Made by a program: the position numbers and the translations under genes. A stretch of DNA of 43,663 nt from Candidatus Hecatellales archaeon B24 (lineage in GTDB: Archaea; Thermoproteota; Bathyarchaeia; Hecatellales; Hecatellaceae): NCBI GenBank assembly GCA_001593855.1, contig LUCC01000001.1, forward strand, positions 1 through 43,663, written 5' to 3'. Positions 14,572 through 23,039 of the stretch are shown here, piece after piece; position 1 is the stretch's first letter; every line of letters starts with the position of its first letter. The notes below the pieces were generated by a model. That model saw only the letters and a list, made by a program, of their open reading frames with translations. It had not been told where the DNA came from and ran no database searches.

Positions 14572-17500
14572 CTATAGGAAGTCCGTTAGCTGGGCGGGCT
14601 TCCTTTTCTCCTCTCCTTCAGCCGAGAAGACGGCTCCTATTTCACTTTCCACGAGGATAACCCGCTGCTTGTAGTAGTCTTCTATCCCGTAGGCTTCAGC
14701 CAGCCACCTGGCAATTTTCAGATATTTCTCTACGGAGCCGCGGTAAACCGTTAAAGCCAGCTCGCCTCCGCAGCGGGGGCACCTTCCAACCAAAGGTATA
14801 CGCCTGAACCTCGCGTTGCAGCGTTTACAGCGGAAGGCTTGGGAGGCGAAAACCTTAAGGTTGCCTATGATGTCCCTCATGAGGTGGACGCCTAGAACCC
14901 GTTTGGCTACTTCCCTCACTTCGACACCTTCAATTTTACCCATAAGCTCCATCTGGCTTCTAAGCTTTTCAGCCATGGTTTTAAGCCTTTTATACGTGTT
15001 CTCCCTGACACCCTCGTTAATGTTTGAAACCTCGTGGGCGTACCTGTAGCCCTCATACTGGTCAGGCCTCCCCAGCCGCTGCATAACCATGCTTACCAGC
15101 GAAGCTACATGCTTAGGAGGAGGCTCCTCAAGGCTTCTAAGGTAAAACTCTAAGGGGTATCGGGCTGAAAGGTCTAAGCTCCAAACCTGGTCGTCTACTT
15201 CCAGCGGGTTTACCACGGGCTGAAGCAGCATAGGCGAGTCCATTAACCCTCCAATCTGGGCTGGAAGATACTGGCGGGAGAAGTTTAAGAGCACGTCTAA
15301 GGCAAGCATTACGGAGTCTTCATCGCCGTCGCAGTCCCTCCGCTTAGCTGAAATCCACAGAGGATGCGAATAGCATACGTTATGTTTGGTGAAGCCTATG
15401 ATGCGGCCTAAAACCCCGCATAGGGTGTGAGGTGAAAGCCCTACAATCAGGTGGCCTACCAGGTCTTCTCTCCCTGCAATCCTGTAAAACCTTGGAAGCC
15501 TGTAGAATCTTTCAAGCAGCTCGTCTAGGAAGCCTGCAACCTTAACCAGGAACTCCGCACACTTCTCAGAGACTACGACGTCCTGGACTTTAAGCTCGCA
15601 GGTTTGCTCCGGGCTTTCCAAGGGCTTTCCATCCATGTCAACGGTGTATCCCAGCTCTCTAAGCTTTTCCACGGAAACCCCTATCTCGGAAGGCTTGAAA
15701 TGGGTTAGAGGAGCATTGGTAGAGTCAAACCTTACAGTTCCATCCTTGAAAACGGTTAAGCCGAACTTGGCTCTTAGAATACCTTTTTCAACGGGTTCAG
15801 GAATCTTCGCCTCGTTCATTAAGCCTTTAACTCCCTTCACGGTCTCCGGAATGGATAGGCCAAGCCTCTTAGAAGCTCTTTCAAGCAGGCTTCCAAGGTT
15901 TACAGGCTGCCTGGCGTAGGCTGCAGCTTCAACCCCGCATTTAGGGCAGGTGGAAGCTTCAAGAGGCCTTAAACATTTCGGGCAGACCTTGACGGGAAGG
16001 GTTCTGCCTCCGCAGAGGGAGCATTGAGCGTCGAAGGTTTCAACCCCGCAGCCCGGGCATTTCCGCTTTGCAATTTCAACTTCAACAGGTTTTCCAGCGG
16101 CTTCCACCAAGTTACGCTGGAGACCTCCTGCAAGCCCTACGGGGAACAGCACGTTGACAGGAGGCCTCATACGCCTCTCCTTAGCCTTCTCAGGTCTTCC
16201 CATCCTTACGCCTACAAACCTCGCATACTTGTCTTTAACTTCGAAGCCTGCTAGGAGGCTTACAAGCTTTAGGGGGGTCTGGCCTCCATCTGCAATAGGC
16301 TCAGCTTCAACCCTCCCAATTCCAAGGCAGTAGGCCAGTGGGGCTGCATCCTGGCTTCCAATCAGAATTTTCCCGTGACCTACTAGGTGGGGAACGAGAA
16401 GTCTTTCCAGAAGGCTTTTCACCTGGCTGTTTTCCTGAAGGGTTATAGACTGGGCGAACCCGTCTGCCCATTCAATCCTTGCCTGAGCTATAAGCCCTCG
16501 AAGAACCAGGATTTCCTCTACCGTAAGGTTTCTCCAGAAGTAGGTGTAGGCCGGGTGGAGGGAAACCTTAAGGCTGGCTGAAAGCTTCAGGGCTTCCTCA
16601 GCGGTAGGCTGAAAGCTTAGAGGCTTCTCAAGGAAGGCTTCAAGCCTTCCACGGTTCACCCCTGCCCTCCTAGAAGCTTCCTCCAAGGATTCTCCGCAGG
16701 CTTCCTGAACGGCTTTGCCGAGTTCCCAAGCCCACCATTCCTCTACGAAGCTTGAAGGCACCAACGGCTTATCGTTTTCGTAGAACTCAGCGTAGGAGAC
16801 GAGGAGGTCGCCTAGGAAGAGGATTTTCCCTATTTCACCTTGAACCTTTAAGGCTTCTCCAGGGCTTCTAACCCTGATAACGCTGCCTGACTTAAGTTTT
16901 ACAATGGGAGGCTCGATGGTTTCAACAGCTCCAACGATTCCTCCTTTACCTGGAAGCTCCAGTTTAAGCTGGGTTCCAACGGCTATGAAGCCTTCTAGGA
17001 TGGCCATGGTTGCAGGGTGCACGCCTACGCTGGTAAGCCCTGTGTTCCGGGCACGCCCATACCTAAGCCTGAACCTACCCTCATACTTGGGGGCGGGAAA
17101 GGAGAAAACAGGCCTTCCGGCGATAATATCTTGGAGGTATCCGGCTTCATCTTCCTCAGCCTTCCCGGCAACCACGTTTTTAAGCCAGTCCCAGCCTGGA
17201 AGATTCAGGTCTTTAACAGCTTTCCAAACCTTGGAGGCTCTCCCAGCAATACCGTCGTTTACAACCCTGAGGGCTCCTCCTCGAAGCCCGTTGGTTTCCA
17301 CGCTTGGAATATCCCGGAAGGTTGAAACCTCTGTGGGGTCCGTCTTTATCCCGGTAACTTCGACGGGAAGGTTGCGGAGCACGTACTCCAGGTTTTCATC
17401 GCTTATATGATATTGGAAGCGTCCAACCTCCCGTTCGTAGAGGCGGAGTTCCTCCAAGAAGCGTCCAACCTCATCGTCGCCAGCCCTCCAAGCCTCAAGC

Positions 17501-18012
17501 CCCATGATACGCCTCACGTAGTCGCCCAGCACCACCACCAACGCCTGTTCTGTTCCACCAGCAGACCTCATGGGGCCTGCGAAGTAAATGGCGAGGTGCG
17601 GCCCCTTCCTAGGCTTCCTTTTCACGGTCACCCTTGCTATTCCATGAATGTGGGCTGCAGTCACACCGTCGGTCAGAATAGCTGTTCCCGTCCTAACAGC
17701 CTGCTCCAAAGCTTTTTCAGGTTCAAAGCTTCCGAAGGCTCCGTAAACCACTTCCTCAGCTATTTTGAAGGCTAGAAGGGTTGGGGGAAGCCTGCTTAAC
17801 TCCCTTATACGTTTTCCAACCTTTGGAGGCCCTACGGTGTGCTCAACCCTGTCAGCCAGGTCCCTTGAAATTCTAACCTCCTCGTGGGCTGAGGTTTTAG
17901 GGTCAAAGCCTCTAGACTTCGCTTCGTCAGCTAGCTTGAAAAGCCTTTCAAGCTCTCCTTCAAGGTCTTCAAAGTATTTTTGGTAGGCAGGGCTGGCTTT
18001 AACCTCTGCCAA
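14572..18012 (-). CDS. polC: DNA polymerase II (PolD) large subunit DP2
   Basis: Catalytic subunit of the archaeal D-family replicative polymerase. The active-site loop DCDGDED (893-899) supplies the metal-binding aspartates. Three zinc-binding groups are visible: CPGC/CSLC, CPKC/CPKC and the C-terminal CKRC (1062-1065)/CPRC (1078-1081). No intein interrupts the gene, unlike many euryarchaeal homologues. The C terminus PAQLTDFL keeps the hydrophobic-x-x-aromatic spacing of a PCNA-binding box but lacks the first glutamine. The partner DP1, with the proofreading exonuclease, is not in the window. Elf1 lies 12 bp upstream and hef just downstream. Confidence 0.97.
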   Translation of the reverse strand: MAEVKASPAYQKYFEDLEGELERLFKLADEAKSRGFDPKTSAHEEVRISRDLADRVEHTVGPPKVGKRIRELSRLPPTLLAFKIAEEVVYGAFGSFEPEKALEQAVRTGTAILTDGVTAAHIHGIARVTVKRKPRKGPHLAIYFAGPMRSAGGTEQALVVVLGDYVRRIMGLEAWRAGDDEVGRFLEELRLYEREVGRFQYHISDENLEYVLRNLPVEVTGIKTDPTEVSTFRDIPSVETNGLRGGALRVVNDGIAGRASKVWKAVKDLNLPGWDWLKNVVAGKAEEDEAGYLQDIIAGRPVFSFPAPKYEGRFRLRYGRARNTGLTSVGVHPATMAILEGFIAVGTQLKLELPGKGGIVGAVETIEPPIVKLKSGSVIRVRSPGEALKVQGEIGKILFLGDLLVSYAEFYENDKPLVPSSFVEEWWAWELGKAVQEACGESLEEASRRAGVNRGRLEAFLEKPLSFQPTAEEALKLSASLKVSLHPAYTYFWRNLTVEEILVLRGLIAQARIEWADGFAQSITLQENSQVKSLLERLLVPHLVGHGKILIGSQDAAPLAYCLGIGRVEAEPIADGGQTPLKLVSLLAGFEVKDKYARFVGVRMGRPEKAKERRMRPPVNVLFPVGLAGGLQRNLVEAAGKPVEVEIAKRKCPGCGVETFDAQCSLCGGRTLPVKVCPKCLRPLEASTCPKCGVEAAAYARQPVNLGSLLERASKRLGLSIPETVKGVKGLMNEAKIPEPVEKGILRAKFGLTVFKDGTVRFDSTNAPLTHFKPSEIGVSVEKLRELGYTVDMDGKPLESPEQTCELKVQDVVVSEKCAEFLVKVAGFLDELLERFYRLPRFYRIAGREDLVGHLIVGLSPHTLCGVLGRIIGFTKHNVCYSHPLWISAKRRDCDGDEDSVMLALDVLLNFSRQYLPAQIGGLMDSPMLLQPVVNPLEVDDQVWSLDLSARYPLEFYLRSLEEPPPKHVASLVSMVMQRLGRPDQYEGYRYAHEVSNINEGVRENTYKRLKTMAEKLRSQMELMGKIEGVEVREVAKRVLGVHLMRDIIGNLKVFASQAFRCKRCNARFRRIPLVGRCPRCGGELALTVYRGSVEKYLKIARWLAEAYGIEDYYKQRVILVESEIGAVFSAEGEEKRKPAQLTDFL

Positions 18013-18024
18013 AGGCCAGCCCTC

Positions 18025-18267
18025 CTATCCCAGCTTCCTAGCATAGAAAAGGTCGCTGAACCGGCAGTAAATGTCCACCGGCTGGCTTGAGGGGGATACC
18101 GGAAGCTCCGCAGTTAAACCGCAGATGCTGCAGGTGACCTTGGCTTTCCCCGCACCCACGTTCATGAGGACTTTAACGGAGCGGGCGCCGCATCTGGGAC
18201 ATACGAAAACCTTTGGCAGAGTTTTCCTAACGATTTTAACTACCTTCCGCCTACGCCTCCTACCCAA
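18025..18267 (-). CDS. Transcription elongation factor Elf1 homologue
   Basis: An 80-residue protein matching Elf1/ELOF1: a basic N-terminal tail (GRRRRRKVVKIVRKT), then a zinc ribbon with CPRC and CSIC, then QPVDIYCRFSDLFYA, the family's characteristic VDVYxxFxDxY end. In eukaryotes Elf1 travels with RNA polymerase II and helps passage through nucleosomes and damage. Homologues occur in several TACK groups. It appears to be the first gene of an elf1-polC-hef unit. Confidence 0.93.
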   Translation of the reverse strand: MGRRRRRKVVKIVRKTLPKVFVCPRCGARSVKVLMNVGAGKAKVTCSICGLTAELPVSPSSQPVDIYCRFSDLFYARKLG

Positions 18268-18327
18268 CCCGGCTACACCTTCAAGGTCTTCAGAAAAACC
18301 TACCTACTTAAAAAGGGTGAGGAGCAC

Positions 18328-18426
18328 ATGAAAAATGTTTCCCCAGGCAGGCCTGTTCAAACCTTTGAACAGCCTGTTCTAAACCATATCATTAAGCAGG
18401 TTGAACTCCCATATTTAGGCTGGTGA
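18328..18426 (+). CDS. Candidate 32-residue micro-ORF ahead of the SIMPL gene
   Basis: ATG at 18328 opens 32 codons ending in TGA 18424-18426. It is preceded by GGTGAGGAG with 7-bp spacing from its GGTGA, a good ribosome site. The TGA overlaps the GTG start of the SIMPL gene (GTGA), the same coupling seen in the por operon. The peptide begins MKNVSPGRPVQTF and ends VELPYLGW. It shows no membrane helix or known motif. An 8-bp inverted repeat lies inside it. It could be a real microprotein, a regulatory leader, or chance. Confidence 0.45.
   Translation: MKNVSPGRPVQTFEQPVLNHIIKQVELPYLGW
18353..18372 (+). promoter_or_regulatory. Perfect inverted repeat in the SIMPL leader
   Basis: CTGTTCAA-ACCT-TTGAACAG forms an 8-bp stem with a 4-base loop, and GCCTGTTC is repeated again at 18372-18379. 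It could be an RNA hairpin within the micro-ORF or an operator between the divergent elf1 and SIMPL units. Confidence 0.5.
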
Positions 18427-19289
18427 AAAGGGAGATGAGCAACCAGGCAGGATTAAGAAACACGGTTTTAGCCTTATGCGTCGCCGCCGTTGTAATGCTG
18501 GCTGTAAGCCTCGCCGTAACGGTCCCCGTCTTCCTATCGTCTGGCAGAGGAGGTCAAGCCTACCCTACTTCAACACCCCAAGCTGCCCCGCCGCCAATAA
18601 GCCCTGAAGCCCTAGGCAGAAAAGCGGAAATGGCTGCTTTCCAAGGGGGAGAACAGGTGAAAACCATAAACGTGGTAGGCGTCGGCACCGTTAAGGCTAA
18701 ACCTGACAGGGCTGTTGTAAGCCTCAGCGTGGTAACCCGTGGGAACACTGCGGTTGAAGCCTACCAGCTTAACACCGAGAAAATGAACGGGGTAATCGCA
18801 GCCTTAAAGGAAGCTGGAATCCCCGAAAACAGGATGGAAACCACTGGCTACAGCCTCAATCCGGTGCGGAGCTACCCGAAAGATGAAGAGCCTGTAATCG
18901 TAGGCTACGAATGCCGTAACAGCCTGAAGGTTACCCTAGAAGACCTAGGCATGGTTGGAGAGGTGATAGACAGAGGTATTAAAGCTGGAGCCAACCAAGT
19001 TTCCTCGGTAAGCTTCACCCTCTCCGAGGAGTCCAAGGAAAAACTGAGGTTTGAAGCCTTATCCCTCGCCGTCAAGGACGCTAAGGCTAAGGCTGAAACC
19101 ATAGCTGAGGCCGCTGGCGTAACCCTGATAGGCCCTACCTCCATAAGCCTAAGCAGCATTCCCACTCCTCCGATGCCAGTTGTCTACAAGGAGGCAGCCC
19201 TTGTAGGCGCAGCGGCGCCGCCTCAAATAGTCGCACCGGAGGAGCTCAGCGTAACCGTGAACGTCAGCATGGTCTACGAGTTCAAGTGA
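18423..19289 (+). CDS. SIMPL-domain (DUF541) protein, membrane-anchored or secreted
   Basis: An N-terminal hydrophobic segment (about residues 12-38) is a signal anchor. A Pro/Ser-rich stretch follows, and then the SIMPL domain (about 78-288): INVVGVGTVKAKPDRAVVSLSVVTRG, with ETTGYSLNP and the SFTLSEESKEKLRFEALSLAVKDAKAKAETIAEAAG helix. The domain occurs in many secreted or periplasmic proteins, some linked to oxidative stress. Its biochemical role is not known. GTG 18423 overlaps the stop of the 32-codon ORF; ATG 18435 is an alternative start. Confidence 0.88.
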   Translation: MKREMSNQAGLRNTVLALCVAAVVMLAVSLAVTVPVFLSSGRGGQAYPTSTPQAAPPPISPEALGRKAEMAAFQGGEQVKTINVVGVGTVKAKPDRAVVSLSVVTRGNTAVEAYQLNTEKMNGVIAALKEAGIPENRMETTGYSLNPVRSYPKDEEPVIVGYECRNSLKVTLEDLGMVGEVIDRGIKAGANQVSSVSFTLSEESKEKLRFEALSLAVKDAKAKAETIAEAAGVTLIGPTSISLSSIPTPPMPVVYKEAALVGAAAPPQIVAPEELSVTVNVSMVYEFK

Positions 19290-19337
19290 AAGCCTAAACC
19301 TTTAGCCGTAAATTTATTTGTTGAAGGGGCTTCAGGG

Positions 19338-19784
19338 ATGGTGGAGGCAGAAGCCGAACTGGAGGCTAAGCTTCGAGGTAAAACCCTCCAAGTCTACTGG
19401 CATTTGCTTAAGGCTGGCGGAGGCAGAAGCTTCGGGGTTAGGGAAGTTCAAAGGGCAGTAGGCTTCAAAAGCCCGAGCGTCGCCCTCCACCACCTAGAGA
19501 AGCTTAGAGAGCTGGGGCTTCTGTCTAAAACTTCAACAGGCGAATACGTGGTAGCCCGAGAAGTGAAGGTGGGCTTCCTAAAATTTTTTATGAGGATAGG
19601 CCGCTTCCGGTTTCCCAGATGCCTGCTCTACGCCGTCTTCACCACAAGCCTCCTAGCCTCCTACGTAATATTTTACCCTCAAACCCTGTCCCTCCATAAC
19701 CTCATGGCTTTAATCTTCGGCCTCTCAGCCTCAACCATCTTATGGTATGAAACCTTCAAAGCCCTAAAGGAGTCTCCCCTCTGA
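19338..19784 (+). CDS. Winged-helix protein with two C-terminal membrane helices
   Basis: 148 residues. An ArsR/MarR-like winged helix comes first (about 14-75; VREVQRAVGFKSPSVALHHLEKLRELGLL), followed by two transmembrane helices (about 94-112 and 118-138). The DNA-binding domain therefore sits on the cytoplasmic face of the membrane. This type of one-component membrane regulator recurs in TACK archaea; the signal is unknown. It may form a group with the next two small genes. Confidence 0.8.
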   Translation: MVEAEAELEAKLRGKTLQVYWHLLKAGGGRSFGVREVQRAVGFKSPSVALHHLEKLRELGLLSKTSTGEYVVAREVKVGFLKFFMRIGRFRFPRCLLYAVFTTSLLASYVIFYPQTLSLHNLMALIFGLSASTILWYETFKALKESPL

Positions 19785-19864
19785 AAACTGGAACAATTAG
19801 CTGGAAAGCTTATAGACTAACGCTTATAGTTTCAGGAGGCACCCCTATTCTTCGGTGTAAGAGG

Positions 19865-20209
19865 TTGGTGGAAGGCGGAGAAGAGCTGCCTCAGCTAAAA
19901 GAGTTATACGAGGAACTGCGGAGGGATGCCGCGGAAATCGTTAGAGACCTTTCCATGGCTAAACAGGTTTACCGGGTGGTAGGCATGGTAAGCGTCGTCT
20001 TCGGAGCGGTGCCCATGGCTCTGGGCATAGCAAGCATCATACTGACAACGCTGGCGGAACCATCCCTGTTCAACTGGCCTCACCTCAGCATGGTAATGTC
20101 GATAGCAATCGGGCTGACACTTATAGTGCTGGGAGGCATCCTGTTAAACAGGAGCGAAAGCATGGAAAGGAAATACGGGAAATTTGAAGTTTTAAGGAAG
20201 ATGGATTAG
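19865..20209 (+). CDS. Small two-helix membrane protein
   Basis: I do not recognise this 114-residue protein. An N-terminal amphipathic, charged helix (about 8-35) is followed by two transmembrane helices (about 37-61 and 72-97) and a short basic tail. TTG 19865 or GTG 19868 may be the start. Two TATA-like CTTATAG copies lie at about 19807 and 19821, so it may have its own promoter. It is followed closely by a winged-helix gene in the same direction. Confidence 0.65.
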   Translation: MVEGGEELPQLKELYEELRRDAAEIVRDLSMAKQVYRVVGMVSVVFGAVPMALGIASIILTTLAEPSLFNWPHLSMVMSIAIGLTLIVLGGILLNRSESMERKYGKFEVLRKMD

Positions 20210-20235
20210 GGTTTAGGAAATTGTCGGAGGCAGCT

Positions 20236-20520
20236 GTGAAACGCTGTTTACGCTTTTTTAAGGCTATTGGTGAGAAGGGCGGCTCAGCCGGGAGATGGGA
20301 CCTTATAAAGGTAGCTGGCAACGAGGCTGCCTTTAAAAGATGGGTTGAAGATTTCCTAGTCTACCACGGCTTCGTTGAAGAGGTTGTTGAAGGAGGCAGA
20401 ACCGTGTACAGGCAGACGGAGAGAGGAAAAGACTTCCAACGCCTGCTTGAAGACCACGACTATCTCATGGCTTTTAGAAGGATAATGGGGAGAAAGCTAA
20501 GGGGAATCCTAAACGTATAA
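20236..20520 (+). CDS. Small winged-helix protein
   Basis: 94 residues forming one winged helix: three helices (VKRCLRFFKAIGEKGG, RWDLIKVAGNEAAFKRWVEDFLVYHGFVEEV) with a wing (GGRTVYRQTERGKDFQRLL). The TERG end resembles predicted archaeal transcription factors. GTG 20236 has GGAGG 6 bp ahead and is preferred to TTG 20221. It is the last gene of the small trio, convergent with nadE across 12 bp. Confidence 0.72.
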   Translation: MKRCLRFFKAIGEKGGSAGRWDLIKVAGNEAAFKRWVEDFLVYHGFVEEVVEGGRTVYRQTERGKDFQRLLEDHDYLMAFRRIMGRKLRGILNV

Positions 20521-20532
20521 TGCCAGCCCGGT

Positions 20533-21336
20533 TTAGAACGGCTCCAAGATGGGTGCGGCTCTAAGCTTGTGGAGGCTGGCTTCAACTTTATCCTTAACTT
20601 TTTCAATCAGCCTTCTTGAAGCCCCAGTCTGCCTGGCAACCTCTTGAGGGGTTAAACGCAAGTCTACGAGCCCGTGGAGAACCAAGTCTAAAACCTCATA
20701 TTTTACGCCCAGTTCACCTTCATCCGTTTGACCAGGCCACAAGCCGGCTGTCGGGGTTTTACCTAGGATTTCAGCTGGGATTCCGAGGTAGGCTGCCAGC
20801 TGTTTAACCTGGGTTTTATACAGTCCTCCCAACGGTAGAAAGTCGGCTGCTCCATCCCCATACTTGGTGAAGTATCCCACCAAAATTTCGCTTTTATTCC
20901 CCGTTCCAGCCACCAGCAGGTTGAACCTGTTGGCGAAATAGTATAAAATGGACATTCTAATTCTGGGCTTAAGGTTTCCCCACGCGACCAAGGTTTCCCT
21001 GTTAAAAATCGGGATGGACTGCTCTAAAGCCTTTACGACAGGTGAAATCTCAGCTTGGAAAAACTTCACTCCCAACCTTTCAGCAAGCTTTCCAGCATCT
21101 TTCAGGTCGCCTATGCTGGTAACTCCCTGCTCAGGCATGGCTACCGCGTAAACTCTTCCCGCACCCAAGGTTTTCACGGTGAGGGCTAAAACCGTGGAGG
21201 AATCCAGCCCTCCGCTTACGCCGACAACCACGCCTGAAGCCTTTGAGGCTTCCAGAAGGTTTAACGTCAGCCTTCCAAGCCTTTCCGCAGTCTTTCCAGC
21301 GTCTATTTTCAGCCTTTCAAGGTTGAGCTCTGCCAT
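20533..21336 (-). CDS. nadE: NAD+ synthetase, ammonia-dependent
   Basis: Amidates deamido-NAD+ to NAD+ with ATP. The ATP-pyrophosphatase P-loop SGGLDSS is at 41-47. Other family segments are YAVAMPEQG, AGTGNKSEILVGYFTKYGDGAADFLPLGGLYKTQV and GKTPTAGLWPGQTDEGELGVKY. At 267 residues there is no nitrilase-like glutaminase domain, so it should use free ammonia. NAD kinase, its downstream partner, is at 41427. Confidence 0.95.
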   Translation of the reverse strand: MAELNLERLKIDAGKTAERLGRLTLNLLEASKASGVVVGVSGGLDSSTVLALTVKTLGAGRVYAVAMPEQGVTSIGDLKDAGKLAERLGVKFFQAEISPVVKALEQSIPIFNRETLVAWGNLKPRIRMSILYYFANRFNLLVAGTGNKSEILVGYFTKYGDGAADFLPLGGLYKTQVKQLAAYLGIPAEILGKTPTAGLWPGQTDEGELGVKYEVLDLVLHGLVDLRLTPQEVARQTGASRRLIEKVKDKVEASLHKLRAAPILEPF

Positions 21337-21418
21337 GGGCAGCCCTCCATTAACAGTTTAAGCTTTAACAGTTCTTAAACCATAATTAGGCTTGTGGCTG
21401 AGGCTGGAGGCAGGCTGC

Positions 21419-22021
21419 TTGGGCAAGGGTAAACTCATAGTTTTAGAGGGGCTTGACGGCTCAGGGAAGACAACTCAAGCCCTCCTGCTGGCTGAAGCCT
21501 TGAGGGCTAGGGGTTTTAAGGCGTGCTACACCTGCGAGCCTACCTACTGGAGGGTTGGAGACCTTTTAAGACTTCACGTTTCAAGGCTTAAACGTAGAAG
21601 CCCTGTCTATGAAGCCCTACTTTTCGCTGCTGACAGGTATGAGCATGTGGCCAGGGAGGTAAGGCCTAAGCTTCGCAGGGGCTACGTAGTGGTTTCCGAC
21701 AGGTACCTACATTCAAGCCTTGCCTATCAGGGAGCTTCAGGGCTGAGCCTCCAATGGATTAAAAGGATAAACTTCTTCGCTCCCAAGCCTGATGCCATCA
21801 TACTCCTAGACGTTCCAGCTGAGGAAGCCTTAAAAAGAAAGCTTAAAGGGAAAAGGCCTGGAAAAGGATTCGAAAGCCTGTCCTTCCAGCGTAAGGTCAG
21901 AAAAGTCTACCTTAAAATGGCTGAGGAGGAAGATTTCCTAACCTTCAACGGCCTAAAACCTGTAGGCGAACTTCACAGGGAAATACTGGGGGAAGTGCTT
22001 AAGCTTCTGAGGAAGCATTAA
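21419..22021 (+). CDS. tmk: Thymidylate kinase
   Basis: Phosphorylates dTMP to dTDP. P-loop GLDGSGKTT is at 11-19. The substrate and lid regions are CEPTYWRVG, SDRYLHSSLAYQGA (the DR(Y/F)xxSxxAYQ signature) and LLDVPAEEALKRK. The start is TTG 21419, with GGAGG at 21406-21410 (8-bp spacing); the frame open from 21392 would start upstream of this ribosome site. 200 residues. Its stop overlaps by four bases that of the convergent gene (TTAA). Confidence 0.93.
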   Translation: MGKGKLIVLEGLDGSGKTTQALLLAEALRARGFKACYTCEPTYWRVGDLLRLHVSRLKRRSPVYEALLFAADRYEHVAREVRPKLRRGYVVVSDRYLHSSLAYQGASGLSLQWIKRINFFAPKPDAIILLDVPAEEALKRKLKGKRPGKGFESLSFQRKVRKVYLKMAEEEDFLTFNGLKPVGELHREILGEVLKLLRKH

Positions 22022-22560
22022 CGCCCTCTCAAAACCGATATTTGAGGTGGAGGCAGGCTTCGCCTGTCCGCTTCCAGCCTTACCTGCTCGATTATCCTGC
22101 TCAAAAGCTCGTCTAAAGGCAGCCTCCTCGTCCCCTTAAAGTGGAAAACCTGGATTTCAGCTGTATTCTCCTCCGGGAAAACAACTCTTACCCTTTGAAG
22201 GTCTCCCCAAAGCGACCTTGCCCTCCCTAAACTCCGCCTGTAATTGGCGTACACTATGAAGTCCAAGCGGGGAAGCCTCCTCTCTTTAAGGGTTTTCCTA
22301 AGCTTTCTTGCCTCCTCTCCCCCTAGGAAGGTGAAGTCTTTACCGTCGGCAACTCCCACCTCTAAGGTGCAGAAGACTTCCTCGTACGGAAGCTGGAAGC
22401 TCATCTTGTTGAGGCTGATGAAGGCTTCCGACAGCAGCCTTTGAAGCGTTGAAGCCTCAAACTCATAGTAGATTCTGGCGTAAGCATGAACCATTGGGAG
22501 AGGATGCTCTGAAACTCCTATCAAACTTTGAGCCACCACTTGAAAGAAGCTTTCCTCCAA
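22018..22560 (-). CDS. Hypothetical protein
   Basis: I do not recognise this 180-residue protein. It has mixed alpha/beta content, no membrane helix and no cysteine cluster. The middle holds a beta-rich stretch (EEVFCTLEVGVADGKDFTFLGG), the C-terminal half LDFIVYANYRRSL and RVRVVFPEENTAEIQVFHFKGTRRLPLDELL. Good codon structure and its divergent arrangement with the CBS gene across an AT-rich 55-bp gap (GTTTAA...TTAAAC inverted repeat, 22571-22590) support a real gene. Confidence 0.7.
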   Translation of the reverse strand: MEESFFQVVAQSLIGVSEHPLPMVHAYARIYYEFEASTLQRLLSEAFISLNKMSFQLPYEEVFCTLEVGVADGKDFTFLGGEEARKLRKTLKERRLPRLDFIVYANYRRSLGRARSLWGDLQRVRVVFPEENTAEIQVFHFKGTRRLPLDELLSRIIEQVRLEADRRSLPPPQISVLRGR

Positions 22561-22570
22561 TACATGAAAA

Positions 22571-22590
22571 GTTTAAAGTTAATGTTAAAC
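22571..22590. promoter_or_regulatory. Inverted repeat in divergent promoter region
   Basis: GTTTAA and TTAAAC are separated by eight A/T-rich bases in the 55-bp gap between the divergent 22018 and CBS genes. The arms themselves look like TATA elements, one for each direction. Confidence 0.4.
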
Positions 22591-22615
22591 TATTTCTAGC
22601 TTGGTGTGTTAGCCT

Positions 22616-23023
22616 ATGCCTATAAGCGTTAGGGTTAGAGACGTTTTAGACCCGAACGTCGTGGAGGTTGATGCTTCCACAAGCATTCTAGACCTTACCA
22701 AAACCATGGTTGAAAGATACGTGGGCACCGTGGTGGTTACTAGGGAAGGCCTACCCGTCGGCGAAGTTACCGAGAGAGACATAATAGAAAAGTGCGTGGC
22801 TAAAGGCTTAGACGCTTCCAAGGTTACAGCTGAAGAAATTATGAGGTCTCCGCTGGTGACGATTGAGCCTGATTCAAGGCTTGGAGAAGCCATAAGGCTT
22901 ATGCTTGAAAGCAAGGTTAGAAGAATCTTCGTGGTTGAAAAAGGAAAAATCATGGGAAGCATAACCCAGACAGGCATCTGCATGAACATACTGAACATTG
23001 CGGGGGCTCTTCAAGCGCTTTAA
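22616..23023 (+). CDS. CBS-domain pair protein
   Basis: A 135-residue protein consisting of two CBS motifs (about 7-60 and 70-125), with TVVVTREGLPVGEVTERDIIEK and RIFVVEKGKIMGSITQTGI as the conserved ends. Such Bateman modules bind adenosyl ligands and usually regulate a partner protein. No catalytic domain is fused and no obvious partner gene lies beside it. Confidence 0.92.
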   Translation: MPISVRVRDVLDPNVVEVDASTSILDLTKTMVERYVGTVVVTREGLPVGEVTERDIIEKCVAKGLDASKVTAEEIMRSPLVTIEPDSRLGEAIRLMLESKVRRIFVVEKGKIMGSITQTGICMNILNIAGALQAL

Positions 23024-23039
23024 CCCCCTAAAAATTTTT

